Positions 6,774 to 13,409 are shown, numbered from the stretch's first letter. The stretch: 13,869 nucleotides of DNA from Pseudomonadota bacterium (GCA_023396625.1 JAEWVY010000185.1:1-13869); one strand, 5' to 3'. A program made the numbers and translations. The notes: a model not told the origin generated them from the letters alone.

Positions 6774-6977
6774 GGCATGTTCCTGTTCAAGAAAAGTAAG
6801 ACATGCCTGGCCTTGCGCAAGATGCATGCCACCTGCCATGCCTGGCATTCCACTTGCAAACCAGCAAAACACGATATGAAACCAATGTTTCTCAAAATCA
6901 AAATATGATCTATATGTTTCACACTGGTGCGACAGTCGCCCTGTTTTGGGGATGACGGCACCAAAACTCACCTTCTC
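6774..6977. promoter_or_regulatory. Shared divergent control region (importer operon / regulator-catabolic operon)
   Basis: This is the largest gap in the window and must hold both divergent promoters. It contains a markedly AT-rich stretch (about 6869-6921) in otherwise GC-rich DNA. On the plus strand TATGAT (6904-6909) is a good -10 candidate for the regulator operon; on the minus strand TTGATT (6901-6896) is a possible -35, with only a weak -10 (CATATC) 17 nt on. The part nearest the binding-protein gene carries the palindrome CTTGCGCAAG (6812-6821), a direct repeat CATGCCTGG (6802-6810 and 6837-6845) and ATGCC-T-GGCAT (6838-6848). The exact promoters are uncertain. Confidence 0.55.
6878..6891. 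promoter_or_regulatory. Candidate operator: GAAAC-N4-GTTTC inverted repeat
   Basis: GAAAC (6878-6882) and GTTTC (6887-6891) form a perfect 5+5 inverted repeat with a CAAT spacer. The heptamer ATGTTTC recurs at 6885-6891 and 6914-6920, 29 nt apart, so a second half-site may lie just downstream of the TATGAT -10 candidate. The position between the divergent promoters is what is expected for the RpiR-type regulator encoded alongside. Binding is inferred, not shown. Confidence 0.4.
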
Positions 6978-7835
6978 ATGCCCTTGACTTCCCTGCCCAC
7001 ACTGCGCGAGCGTATTCAGGCCCAGTACGACGCCCTGTCCCTGGTGGACCGCAAGCTGGCCGACGTGGTGCTGGCCCATGAAAAGGACCTGCTGGCCTAC
7101 CGCGCCACCGAACTGGCGGCGCTGGCGGGGGTGTCCAAGGCCAGCGCGGCGCGCTTCTTCAAGCGTCTGGGCTTTGCCGACTTCCAGGCCTTCCGCCAGC
7201 ATCAGCGCCTGGGCGTCTCCCAGCATTCGCCACTGGGCCGCGTGGCGCGGCAAGGCCTGCGCGCCAGCCCCCTGCAGCATCACATCGCCCAGGAGACGCG
7301 GCAACTGCAGGCCCTGGCCGAAAGCCTGGACGACGCCAGCGTGCAGCAGGCAGTCAGGTTGATGATGGGCGCACGCCGCGTCTGGGTGGTGGGCTACCGC
7401 AACGGCTACATGGCCGCGTTCTATGCCCAGGCCCTGTTGTCGAAACTGCGCATCGGCGTGCATCTGCTCAACGAAGGTGCAGGCGAGGAGGCCGAACTGC
7501 TGGCCGAGATTCAAGCCGGCGACGTGCTGCTGGCCATGGACTTTCGCCGCCGCGCGCGACGCCTGAGCCAGGTGACGGGCGCCGCTTGCGATGCGGGCGC
7601 TGTGCTGGTGCTGATCAGCGATGCGCGCGTGTCGGCGTTGGCGGCACGCGCCCAGGCCCTGTTCATCTGTCCGCCACAAGGGGAAGCCATTTTTGACTCC
7701 TACGTGGGCGCCATCAGCCTGATCAACTACCTGGCCACCGCCATGCTGGCCCAGCTGCCCAAAAAATCCCGCGCCCGCATGGCGGCCATCGAACAGGTTC
7801 ACGCCCAACTGGATGACCTGGAGCCCTCTTTTTGA
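6978..7835 (+). CDS. RpiR/MurR-family transcriptional regulator (HTH + SIS domains)
   Basis: A 285-residue regulator. The N-terminal HTH_6 domain covers about residues 1-78, with the recognition helix in ATELAALAGVSKASAARFF (43-61). The C-terminal SIS domain covers about 125-260 (RRVWVVGYRNGYMAAFYAQ at 133-151; VLVLISD at 209-215). SIS domains usually bind phosphosugars, but many RpiR proteins next to amino-acid or hydantoin-type catabolic genes respond to other ligands, so the effector is open. The ATG at 6978 is chosen because similarity begins there; a GTG at 6927 would add 17 residues lying in the control region. No strong Shine-Dalgarno is seen. It is the first gene of the plus-strand operon, 14 nt or less from the lyase gene, and divergent from the importer operon, so it probably controls both arms. 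Confidence 0.92.
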   Translation: MPLTSLPTLRERIQAQYDALSLVDRKLADVVLAHEKDLLAYRATELAALAGVSKASAARFFKRLGFADFQAFRQHQRLGVSQHSPLGRVARQGLRASPLQHHIAQETRQLQALAESLDDASVQQAVRLMMGARRVWVVGYRNGYMAAFYAQALLSKLRIGVHLLNEGAGEEAELLAEIQAGDVLLAMDFRRRARRLSQVTGAACDAGAVLVLISDARVSALAARAQALFICPPQGEAIFDSYVGAISLINYLATAMLAQLPKKSRARMAAIEQVHAQLDDLEPSF

Positions 7836-7849
7836 ACCCAAGCCCTCTC

Positions 7850-9073
7850 ATGACACCCCACTCCTTCACCTTGCTGCTCAACTCCCGTTTTCAAACCGGC
7901 GAGGCTTATGGCGAACAGCGCAGCACCCTGCTCAGCGCGTCGGCGCTGGCCCAAGCCCAGACCGTCATCAGCACCTGGCCGGGTTACGCCGTCACCCGCC
8001 TGTGCTCGCTGCCCACGCTGGCCCGCATGGCGGGTGTCGCCAGCATCCACTACAAAGACGAGGGCAGCCGCTTTGGCCTGGGCAGCTTCAAAGGCTTGGG
8101 CGGGGCTTACGCCGTGGCCCGCCAGCTGTGCCGCGTGTTGAGTCAACGCCTGGGCCGCGTGGTCTCCCCTGCCGAGTTGCAGCGGGACCCGGCCCTGCGC
8201 CAGGCCTGCGCCGACATCACCGTCACCTGCGCCACCGACGGCAACCATGGCCGCTCGGTCGCCTGGGGCGCGCAGATGCTGGGCTGCCGCTGCGTCATCT
8301 ACATCCATGCCACCGTGAGCGAGGGGCGCAAGGACGCGATTGCCCGCTACGGCGCGCAGGTGGTGCGCACAGCGGGTAACTACGACGACTCCGTGCAGCA
8401 AGCCGACCGCGATGCCAAGGCCAATGGCTGGTTCGTGATTTCCGACACCTCCTACCCCGGCTACATGGACGTGCCCCGCGACGTGATGCAGGGCTACCAG
8501 CTCATGGTGCACGAGGCGGTGAGTGCCCTGCCACAGTGGCCCACGCACGTGTTTGTTCAGGCTGGCGTCGGCGGTTTTGCGGCGGCGGTGTGCGCCTATT
8601 TTTGGGAGCGCAACAGCGCGCAGCGCCCGGTGTTCGTGGTGGTGGAGCCCGAGCGCGCCGACTGCCTGCTGCAAAGCGCGCGCGCTGGCGAGGTGGTTGC
8701 AGTAAAGGGCGAGCTGGATACGCTGATGGCCGGCCTGGCCTGCGGTGAAGTGTCCCTGCTGGCCTGGGAGATTCTGGCCACCGGAGCCAACGCCTTTTGC
8801 ACCATTCCTGATGCCGCCGCCGTGGAGGCCATGCGTCTGCTGGCCAGCCCGCAGGGTGGTGACCCGGTGATCGTCGCCGGCGAGTCGGCCGTGGCCGGGC
8901 TGGCTGCCGCCCTGCTCTGCGCGCAAGACAGCGCCGCCCGCGCCACCCTGGGCCTGGGGCCGGACAGCCGCGTGCTGTTGTTTGGCAGCGAAGGCGACAC
9001 CGACCCCGCGCTGTACCAGCAGCTGGTGGGCCGCAGCGCCGCCCAGGTGCTGGCCGACGGGGCCGCAGCATGA
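7850..9073 (+). CDS. dpaL: 2,3-diaminopropionate ammonia-lyase (PLP-dependent)
   Basis: Splits 2,3-diaminopropionate into pyruvate and two ammonia. The product is 407 residues from the ATG at 7850. It aligns along its length with E. coli YgeX: YKDEGSRFGLGSFKGLGGAYA (residues 68-88) carries the PLP-binding Lys81 (YgeX Lys77), CATDGNHGRSVAWGAQ (127-142) carries Asp130 (YgeX Asp120), and ISDTSYPGY (197-205) carries Asp199 (YgeX Asp189). The last two aspartates are the bases used for the D- and L-isomers in characterised enzymes. QAGVGG (237-242), LMAGLACGE (292-300) and SEGDTD (380-385) complete the family signature. A TTG at 7832, overlapping the regulator's TGA (TTGA) and preceded by GGAG 8 nt upstream, is an alternative start adding six residues. 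The stop overlaps the next gene's ATG (ATGA). With both catalytic aspartates present it should accept both stereoisomers. Confidence 0.93.
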   Translation: MTPHSFTLLLNSRFQTGEAYGEQRSTLLSASALAQAQTVISTWPGYAVTRLCSLPTLARMAGVASIHYKDEGSRFGLGSFKGLGGAYAVARQLCRVLSQRLGRVVSPAELQRDPALRQACADITVTCATDGNHGRSVAWGAQMLGCRCVIYIHATVSEGRKDAIARYGAQVVRTAGNYDDSVQQADRDAKANGWFVISDTSYPGYMDVPRDVMQGYQLMVHEAVSALPQWPTHVFVQAGVGGFAAAVCAYFWERNSAQRPVFVVVEPERADCLLQSARAGEVVAVKGELDTLMAGLACGEVSLLAWEILATGANAFCTIPDAAAVEAMRLLASPQGGDPVIVAGESAVAGLAAALLCAQDSAARATLGLGPDSRVLLFGSEGDTDPALYQQLVGRSAAQVLADGAAA

Positions 9074-10311
9074 GCATGCCGCGGATCAACGGCCCGCGCC
9101 TGCTGACCAGCCTGCAAGCCTTGGGCCAGATCGGGGCCCTGCCCGGTGGCGGTGTCAACCGCCTGGCCCTGAGCGATGCCGACCGCGTAGGCCGCGACTG
9201 GACGGTCGCCCGCATGCGTGAGCTGGGCATGCGGGTGACGGTGGACGCCATTGGCAACATCGTTGGCATCTGCCCCGGTACTGAGGACTTGCCCCCGGTG
9301 ATGATGGGTTCCCACATCGACACCGTGCGCACCGGCGGCCTGTATGACGGCAACTATGGCGTGCTGGCTGGGCTGGAAGTGGTGGCCACGCTGCGCGAGG
9401 CCGGCCTGCAGACCCGCCGGCCGCTGGCGGTGGCGGTGTTCACCAACGAAGAGGGCGCGCGCTTTCAGCCCGACATGATGGGCAGCCTGGTCTACGTGGG
9501 TGGTCTGCCCTTGCAGGATGCCCTGGCCACCTGCGATGCCGAAGGCGTGTCGGTGCAGGCCGAGTTGCAACGCATCGGCTACCAGGGCGCGGCCCCGGTC
9601 GGCGCGCCGCAGGTGGACAGCTATGTCGAGCTGCACATCGAACAAGGCCCGGTGCTGGAGCAGCTGGGGCTGCAGATTGGTGTGGTCGAAGGGGTGCAAG
9701 GCATCTCGTGGACGGAATTCACGGTGCAAGGCCAGTCCAACCACGCCGGAACAACCCCCATGGCACTGCGCCATGACGCCGCGCTGGTGGCCGCCCAGAT
9801 GACGGTGTTTGTGCGTGAACTCAGCGCCCGCCTGGGGGGCCGCCAACTGGCCACCGTGGGCGCACTACGCCTGAGTCCGAACCTGGTCAACGTCATCGCC
9901 CAGCAGGCCGTGTTCACCGTGGACCTGCGCAACACCGATGCCGCCGCGCTGGCGCAGGCCGAACGTGAACTACTCGCCTACGCCCAGCAGACCGCCCAGG
10001 CCGAGGGTGTGCGCATCAGCCACCGCCCGCTGGCCCGCTTCGAGCCCGTGGCTTTCGACCCGCAGCTGGTCGATCTGGTGGCGCAGCAAACCCAGGCCCT
10101 GGGTTACCGCCACCAGCGCCTGCCCAGCGGGGCCGGGCACGACGCGCAAATGCTGGCCCGGGTCTGTCCCAGCGCCATGATTTTTGTGCCCAGCGTGGGT
10201 GGCCTGAGTCACAACGTGCGTGAACACACCGAACCAGCCGACTTGCAACGCGGTGCCCAAGTGCTGCTGCAAGTGGTGCTGGCGCGGGCCAACCGACCTG
10301 TCCAAATTTGA
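9070..10311 (+). CDS. M20-family Zn hydrolase, hydantoinase/carbamoylase amidase family (N-carbamoyl-L-amino acid hydrolase/AllC-like)
   Basis: A cytoplasmic dinuclear-metal amidase of 413 residues, from the family of L-N-carbamoylases, beta-ureidopropionases and allantoate amidohydrolases. Expected metal ligands are visible: His82 in GSHIDTV (80-86), Asp93 in LYDGNYG (91-97), Glu127/Glu128 in FTNEEGARF (124-132), His189 in ELHIEQGPVLE (187-197) and His381 in GGLSHN (377-382). The dimerisation/substrate block QSNHAGTTPM (222-231) carries His225, and SGAGHDAQML lies at 353-362. The ATG overlaps the lyase stop by 4 nt (ATGA), so the two are translationally coupled; a second ATG at 9076 is possible. 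Context between a diaminopropionate lyase and a D-carbamoylase favours removal of an N-carbamoyl group from a diaminopropionate derivative. Allantoate hydrolysis is the main alternative. E. coli likewise keeps an M20 protein (YgeY) beside its diaminopropionate lyase, but that is a different M20 subfamily. Confidence 0.93.
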   Translation: MSMPRINGPRLLTSLQALGQIGALPGGGVNRLALSDADRVGRDWTVARMRELGMRVTVDAIGNIVGICPGTEDLPPVMMGSHIDTVRTGGLYDGNYGVLAGLEVVATLREAGLQTRRPLAVAVFTNEEGARFQPDMMGSLVYVGGLPLQDALATCDAEGVSVQAELQRIGYQGAAPVGAPQVDSYVELHIEQGPVLEQLGLQIGVVEGVQGISWTEFTVQGQSNHAGTTPMALRHDAALVAAQMTVFVRELSARLGGRQLATVGALRLSPNLVNVIAQQAVFTVDLRNTDAAALAQAERELLAYAQQTAQAEGVRISHRPLARFEPVAFDPQLVDLVAQQTQALGYRHQRLPSGAGHDAQMLARVCPSAMIFVPSVGGLSHNVREHTEPADLQRGAQVLLQVVLARANRPVQI

Positions 10312-10324
10312 TCCTTGAACTGTC

Positions 10325-11284
10325 ATGCCACGCTACCTCAACGTCGCCCTGGGCCAGCTCGGCCCGATTCAACGCGCTGACACCCGCCCCCAAGTGGTGG
10401 TGCGCCTGTGTGCGCTGATGCGCCAGGCCCACGCCGTGGGCGCACAGCTCATCGTTTTTCCCGAGCTGGCACTCACCACCTTCTTTCCACGCTGGTACAT
10501 CGAAGACGAAGCCGAGATCAACAGCTTTTTCGAGCGCAGCATGCCCAACGCCGCCACCCAGCCGCTGTTTGACCTGTCCAGGGAACTGGGCGTGGGCTTT
10601 TACCTGGGCTACGCCGAGCTGGCGCAGGAGGCCGGTGGCGAGGTGCGCTACAACACCTCGATCCTGGTCGACCGCAGTGGCCAGATCGTCGCCAAATACC
10701 GCAAGGTGCACCTGCCCGGCCACAAGGAGCACGAGCCCTGGCGGCGCTTTCAGCATCTGGAAAAGCGCTACTTCACCCCGGGTCCGGGCTGGCAGGTCAC
10801 CCGAGCCTTTGGCGGCATCCTGGGCATGGCCCTTTGCAACGACCGCCGCTGGGCCGAGACCTACCGCGTGATGGGCCTGCAAGGCGTCGAGATGGTGCTG
10901 ATCGGCTACAACACCCCGGTACACAACGCCCCGGCACCGCAGCATGACGATTTGTCGCTGTTCCACAACCAGCTCTCCATGCAGGCCGGGGCCTACCAGA
11001 ACGGCACCTGGGTGGTGGGCGTGGCCAAGGCCGGGCTGGAGGAGGGCGTGGACAGCATCGGCGGCAGCTGCATCATCGCGCCATCGGGCGAGGTAGTGGC
11101 GCGTTGCCTGACCAAGGACGACGAGATGGCCATCGCCCGCTGCGACCTGGACTTTTGCGCCGTCTACAAACGCACCACCTTCAACTTTGACCTGCACCGG
11201 CAGCCGCAGGCGTATGGACTGATCGTGGCCCGCAAGGGCGAAAGGCTGGCCGCCGACGGCACCCCCTGGCCACCAAGCGCCTGA
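10325..11284 (+). CDS. N-carbamoyl-D-amino acid hydrolase (nitrilase superfamily)
   Basis: Hydrolyses N-carbamoyl-D-amino acids to D-amino acid, CO2 and ammonia. The 319-residue product is close, block for block, to the Agrobacterium D-carbamoylase: VFPELALTTFFPRW (residues 44-57), NTSILVD (110-116), KYRKVHLPGHKE (124-135), FQHLEKRYF (142-150), CNDRRWAETYRVMGL (171-185), SMQAGAYQNG and, near the end, NFDLHRQPQAYGLI. The catalytic triad Glu47, Lys127 and Cys171 is complete, as is the auxiliary Glu146. It is about 15 residues longer at the C-terminus than that enzyme. It lies 13 nt after the M20 gene without a visible Shine-Dalgarno. No hydantoinase is nearby, unlike typical D-hydantoinase operons, so the carbamoyl substrate is probably imported or made elsewhere. 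It ends 24 nt from the convergent adenine deaminase gene. Confidence 0.94.
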   Translation: MPRYLNVALGQLGPIQRADTRPQVVVRLCALMRQAHAVGAQLIVFPELALTTFFPRWYIEDEAEINSFFERSMPNAATQPLFDLSRELGVGFYLGYAELAQEAGGEVRYNTSILVDRSGQIVAKYRKVHLPGHKEHEPWRRFQHLEKRYFTPGPGWQVTRAFGGILGMALCNDRRWAETYRVMGLQGVEMVLIGYNTPVHNAPAPQHDDLSLFHNQLSMQAGAYQNGTWVVGVAKAGLEEGVDSIGGSCIIAPSGEVVARCLTKDDEMAIARCDLDFCAVYKRTTFNFDLHRQPQAYGLIVARKGERLAADGTPWPPSA

Positions 11285-11287
11285 ACA

Positions 11288-11305
11288 CAGGCGCGCACCC
11301 GCCTG
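11288..11305. terminator. Possible weak bidirectional hairpin between convergent genes
   Basis: CAGGCG (11288-11293) and CGCCTG (11300-11305) form a perfect 6-bp stem with a 6-nt loop, exactly in the 24-nt gap between the convergent carbamoylase and adenine deaminase genes. No T-run is present on either strand, so termination strength is doubtful. Confidence 0.35.
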
Positions 11306-11308
11306 CCC

Positions 11309-12361
11309 TCAGTGGCCCGCCACGGCGAAACGCGCGAACGTGGCCTCGAGCTCCTCGATCCAGCGTCTGCGGTCCGCCTCCGGCGCAAAACTCGCCTCCA
11401 GACTGTTGCACGCCAGACGCCATGCGTGGCGTGCCGTCAGCCCCAGGGCTGCAAAGGTCTGCGTGAAATTCTCACCCAGGTAGCCTCCAAAATAGGCCGG
11501 ATCGTCCGAATTGACCGTCGCGCACAGGCCCGCGTCGAGCAAGCTGCCTAGGTTGTGGCTGGCCAGGCTGGGGACCACGCGAAGCTTCAGATTCGACAGC
11601 GGGCAGACAGTCAACGGAATGCCGTCCCGCGCAAGACGCGCGACGAGTGCCGGATCCTTCAGGCTCTGCACACCATGGTCCACACGCTCCACCTTCAGCA
11701 CATCGAGCGCGCCCCAAACGTAGGCCGGTGGCCCCTCCTCGCCCGCGTGCGCGACGAGATGCAGGCCCAGTTCGCGGCAGCGCGCGAACACGCGCGCAAA
11801 TTTCTCCGGTGGATTGCCAACCTCGCCCGAATCCAGCCCGACACCAATGAAACGATCTCGCCACGGCAGTGCCTGCTCCAGCGCCTCGAACGCGGCTTCC
11901 TCGCTCAGGTGACGCAGAAAACACAGAATCAGCGCGGCACTCACGCCCAGCTGCTGGTCCGCGTCGACACACGCCCGGTGCAACCCCCGGATCACGGTTT
12001 CCATCGGCACGCCGCGCGCGGTGTGGGTCTGCGGATCGAAGAAAATTTCGGCGCGCACCACATGGTCGGCCGCGGCGCGCTGGAGATAGGCCCAGGCCAT
12101 GTCGTAGAAATCCTGCTCCTGGATCAGGACACTGGCCCCGGCATAGTAGATGTCCAGGAAACTCTGCAGGTTGGTGAACGCGTAGGCCTGCCGCAGTTCG
12201 TCCACGCTGGCACATGGCAGCGCCACACCGTTGCGTCGCGCGAGCGCGAAGATCAGCTCGGGTTCGAGCGAGCCCTCGACATGGATGTGCAGCTCGGCCT
12301 TGGGCATGGCGCGCAGCAGCTCGGGCAAACGGCGCGGGGCAATGGGGGGAACCGTGATCAT
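11309..12361 (-). CDS. Adenine deaminase of the adenosine deaminase family (type 2)
   Basis: Deaminates adenine to hypoxanthine. The 350-residue protein has the ADA-family zinc site: His25 and His27 in ELHIHVEGS (23-31), His205 and Glu208 in VAHAGEEGPP (203-212), His229 in RVDHGV, and Asp286/Asp287 in VNSDDPAYFGGY (283-294). GLDSGEVGNPPEKF (175-188) replaces the GxDLAGxE block of true adenosine deaminases. This form, together with DPQTHTARG, is that of the ADA-like adenine deaminases such as P. aeruginosa PA0148, so adenine is the preferred call although automated annotation would probably say adenosine. The ATG at 12361 overlaps the upstream Rieske gene's stop by one base (TGATG), which implies translational coupling. 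It lies downstream of the Rieske gene and a BMP-family binding protein, in a purine-related set. Confidence 0.92.
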   Translation of the reverse strand: MITVPPIAPRRLPELLRAMPKAELHIHVEGSLEPELIFALARRNGVALPCASVDELRQAYAFTNLQSFLDIYYAGASVLIQEQDFYDMAWAYLQRAAADHVVRAEIFFDPQTHTARGVPMETVIRGLHRACVDADQQLGVSAALILCFLRHLSEEAAFEALEQALPWRDRFIGVGLDSGEVGNPPEKFARVFARCRELGLHLVAHAGEEGPPAYVWGALDVLKVERVDHGVQSLKDPALVARLARDGIPLTVCPLSNLKLRVVPSLASHNLGSLLDAGLCATVNSDDPAYFGGYLGENFTQTFAALGLTARHAWRLACNSLEASFAPEADRRRWIEELEATFARFAVAGH

Positions 12362-13335
12362 CAGCAGACTCCGAAGGTGACGCCGCTGTCCTTCAGGAAA
12401 CGGCGATAGGCCGAGGAGGCCCTGTCCGCGGCCGTGTGCAGCTCGGCACGCAGGTCCAGCGGCAGGCGCCTCGGGTTCTGGGACTCCAGCACCGGCTGAT
12501 CCTGCGTGAAGATGGTGTGCTGGAACGCGCGCAGCCTGTCATCGGGCGTGTCGAAATCGGCCACCGCGAGCCGGAACCAGACGCGGCTGGTCTCCGGCGT
12601 GACCGGGCAGATGAACAGCGCGATCGACTCGCGCCATCCCGCGATGGCCGTGGTGCCCGCCTCGGGCACCTTGGTCAGCACGGCGCTGAAGGGTCCGGTG
12701 ACCTCGTAGGTGTACTCGACCTGGGCCGATGCCGTGGAATGCAGGTTCGAACGCGGCTGCCAGGCCCGGCAGCCGGTGGCCAGGAGCCCGGTGGGTGTCG
12801 GCTCGACCACGTAGTCATCGATTCCCGCCGCGTCGCGCAGACCCAGCCAGCCGTCATGCACGAAGCCGAAATGCGCCATGTCCAGAAAATTCTCGACGAT
12901 GCGCGGTGCGCTGGTGGCCACGTCGTACGGGCCGCAATTGAGCTTGCGCAGCCGGGTGTCTGCCTCGGCCGCGAACGTCGGCAGGGCGGACGGGCCAGGG
13001 CCGGTCCGGACCCACAGCAGGCCGCAAGCCTCCATCGTCTCGAACTTCCGCGCGCAATGCCCCGCCGGGGGGACGAAGGCCGGCAGCGCCGGCACATGCC
13101 GGCATCGGCCCGACGCATCAAATTGCCAGCCGTGGTAAGGGCATTCGATGCGTCCCGCCTTCACCTGCCCCAGCGACAGCCGCGCGCCCCGATGCGGGCA
13201 CCGGTCGTCCCAGCCCTGCACCGCGCCGGTGTCGTCACGCCACAGCACCAGGTCGCGTTCCATCAGGCGCACCGCCACCGGCACGTCGTTCACCTCCGTG
13301 GCCAGCGCCACCGGGTGCCACAGGTTTCGTTCCAT
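12361..13335 (-). CDS. Rieske [2Fe-2S] non-heme iron oxygenase, small N-demethylase/VanA-like type
   Basis: The oxygenase component of a Rieske monooxygenase, 324 residues from the ATG at 13335. The Rieske cluster motifs are CPHRGA and CPYHGW (ligands Cys46, His48, Cys65 and His68 in this numbering). The mononuclear iron site is ENFLDMAHFGFVH (about 148-160), with His155 and His160; the probable third ligand is Asp279 in FTQDQPVLESQ. By memory the layout resembles the methylxanthine N-demethylases NdmA/NdmB, both in the N-terminus (NLWHPVALATEV; RCPHRGARLSLG) and in the C-terminal QPVLESQ...AADRASSAYRRFLKD block. Its overlap with the adenine deaminase gene makes a modified or methylated purine an attractive substrate. 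No reductase or ferredoxin gene is in the window. A GTG at 13347 would add four residues but directly abuts the terminator T-run; GGGG 6 nt before the ATG may serve as ribosome site. The substrate is unproven. Confidence 0.9.
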   Translation of the reverse strand: MERNLWHPVALATEVNDVPVAVRLMERDLVLWRDDTGAVQGWDDRCPHRGARLSLGQVKAGRIECPYHGWQFDASGRCRHVPALPAFVPPAGHCARKFETMEACGLLWVRTGPGPSALPTFAAEADTRLRKLNCGPYDVATSAPRIVENFLDMAHFGFVHDGWLGLRDAAGIDDYVVEPTPTGLLATGCRAWQPRSNLHSTASAQVEYTYEVTGPFSAVLTKVPEAGTTAIAGWRESIALFICPVTPETSRVWFRLAVADFDTPDDRLRAFQHTIFTQDQPVLESQNPRRLPLDLRAELHTAADRASSAYRRFLKDSGVTFGVC

Positions 13336-13347
13336 GTCCTGCCCCAC

Positions 13348-13376
13348 AAAAGGAAAGAGCCGCCCGAAGGCAGCTC
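13348..13376 (-). terminator. Intrinsic terminator/attenuator with UUCG loop after the BMP gene
   Basis: On the minus strand GAGCTGCC and GGCGGCTC form an 8-bp stem (one G-T pair) closed by a TTCG tetraloop (13376-13357), followed at once by TTTCCTTTT (13356-13348). It lies 33 nt after the BMP stop and 13-22 nt ahead of the Rieske start codons. Partial readthrough would let the binding protein be made in excess over the Rieske oxygenase and adenine deaminase. Confidence 0.8.
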
Positions 13377-13409
13377 CTGGTGCGCGCGTGTCAGCGTTTC
13401 AGACGCCGG

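Noticed and set aside
3798..6908. Long plus-strand open frames opposite the amino-acid ABC operon
   Set aside because: Antisense to intact transporter genes, with Gln/His/Arg-rich translations and no recognisable domain.
5976..7841. A 621-residue minus-strand open frame containing the binding protein
   Set aside because: The signal peptide at 6773 marks the true start. The extra N-terminal part is antisense to the regulator gene.
7799..11197. Long minus-strand open frames opposite dpaL, the M20 amidase and the D-carbamoylase
   Set aside because: Shadows of strongly recognised genes; His/Gln/Gly-rich without family motifs.
6978..11284. Classical hydantoin-utilisation (hyu) operon
   Set aside because: No hydantoinase/dihydropyrimidinase or hydantoin racemase gene is present, and a diaminopropionate lyase takes first place. 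A hydantoin role remains possible only if the hydantoinase lies elsewhere.
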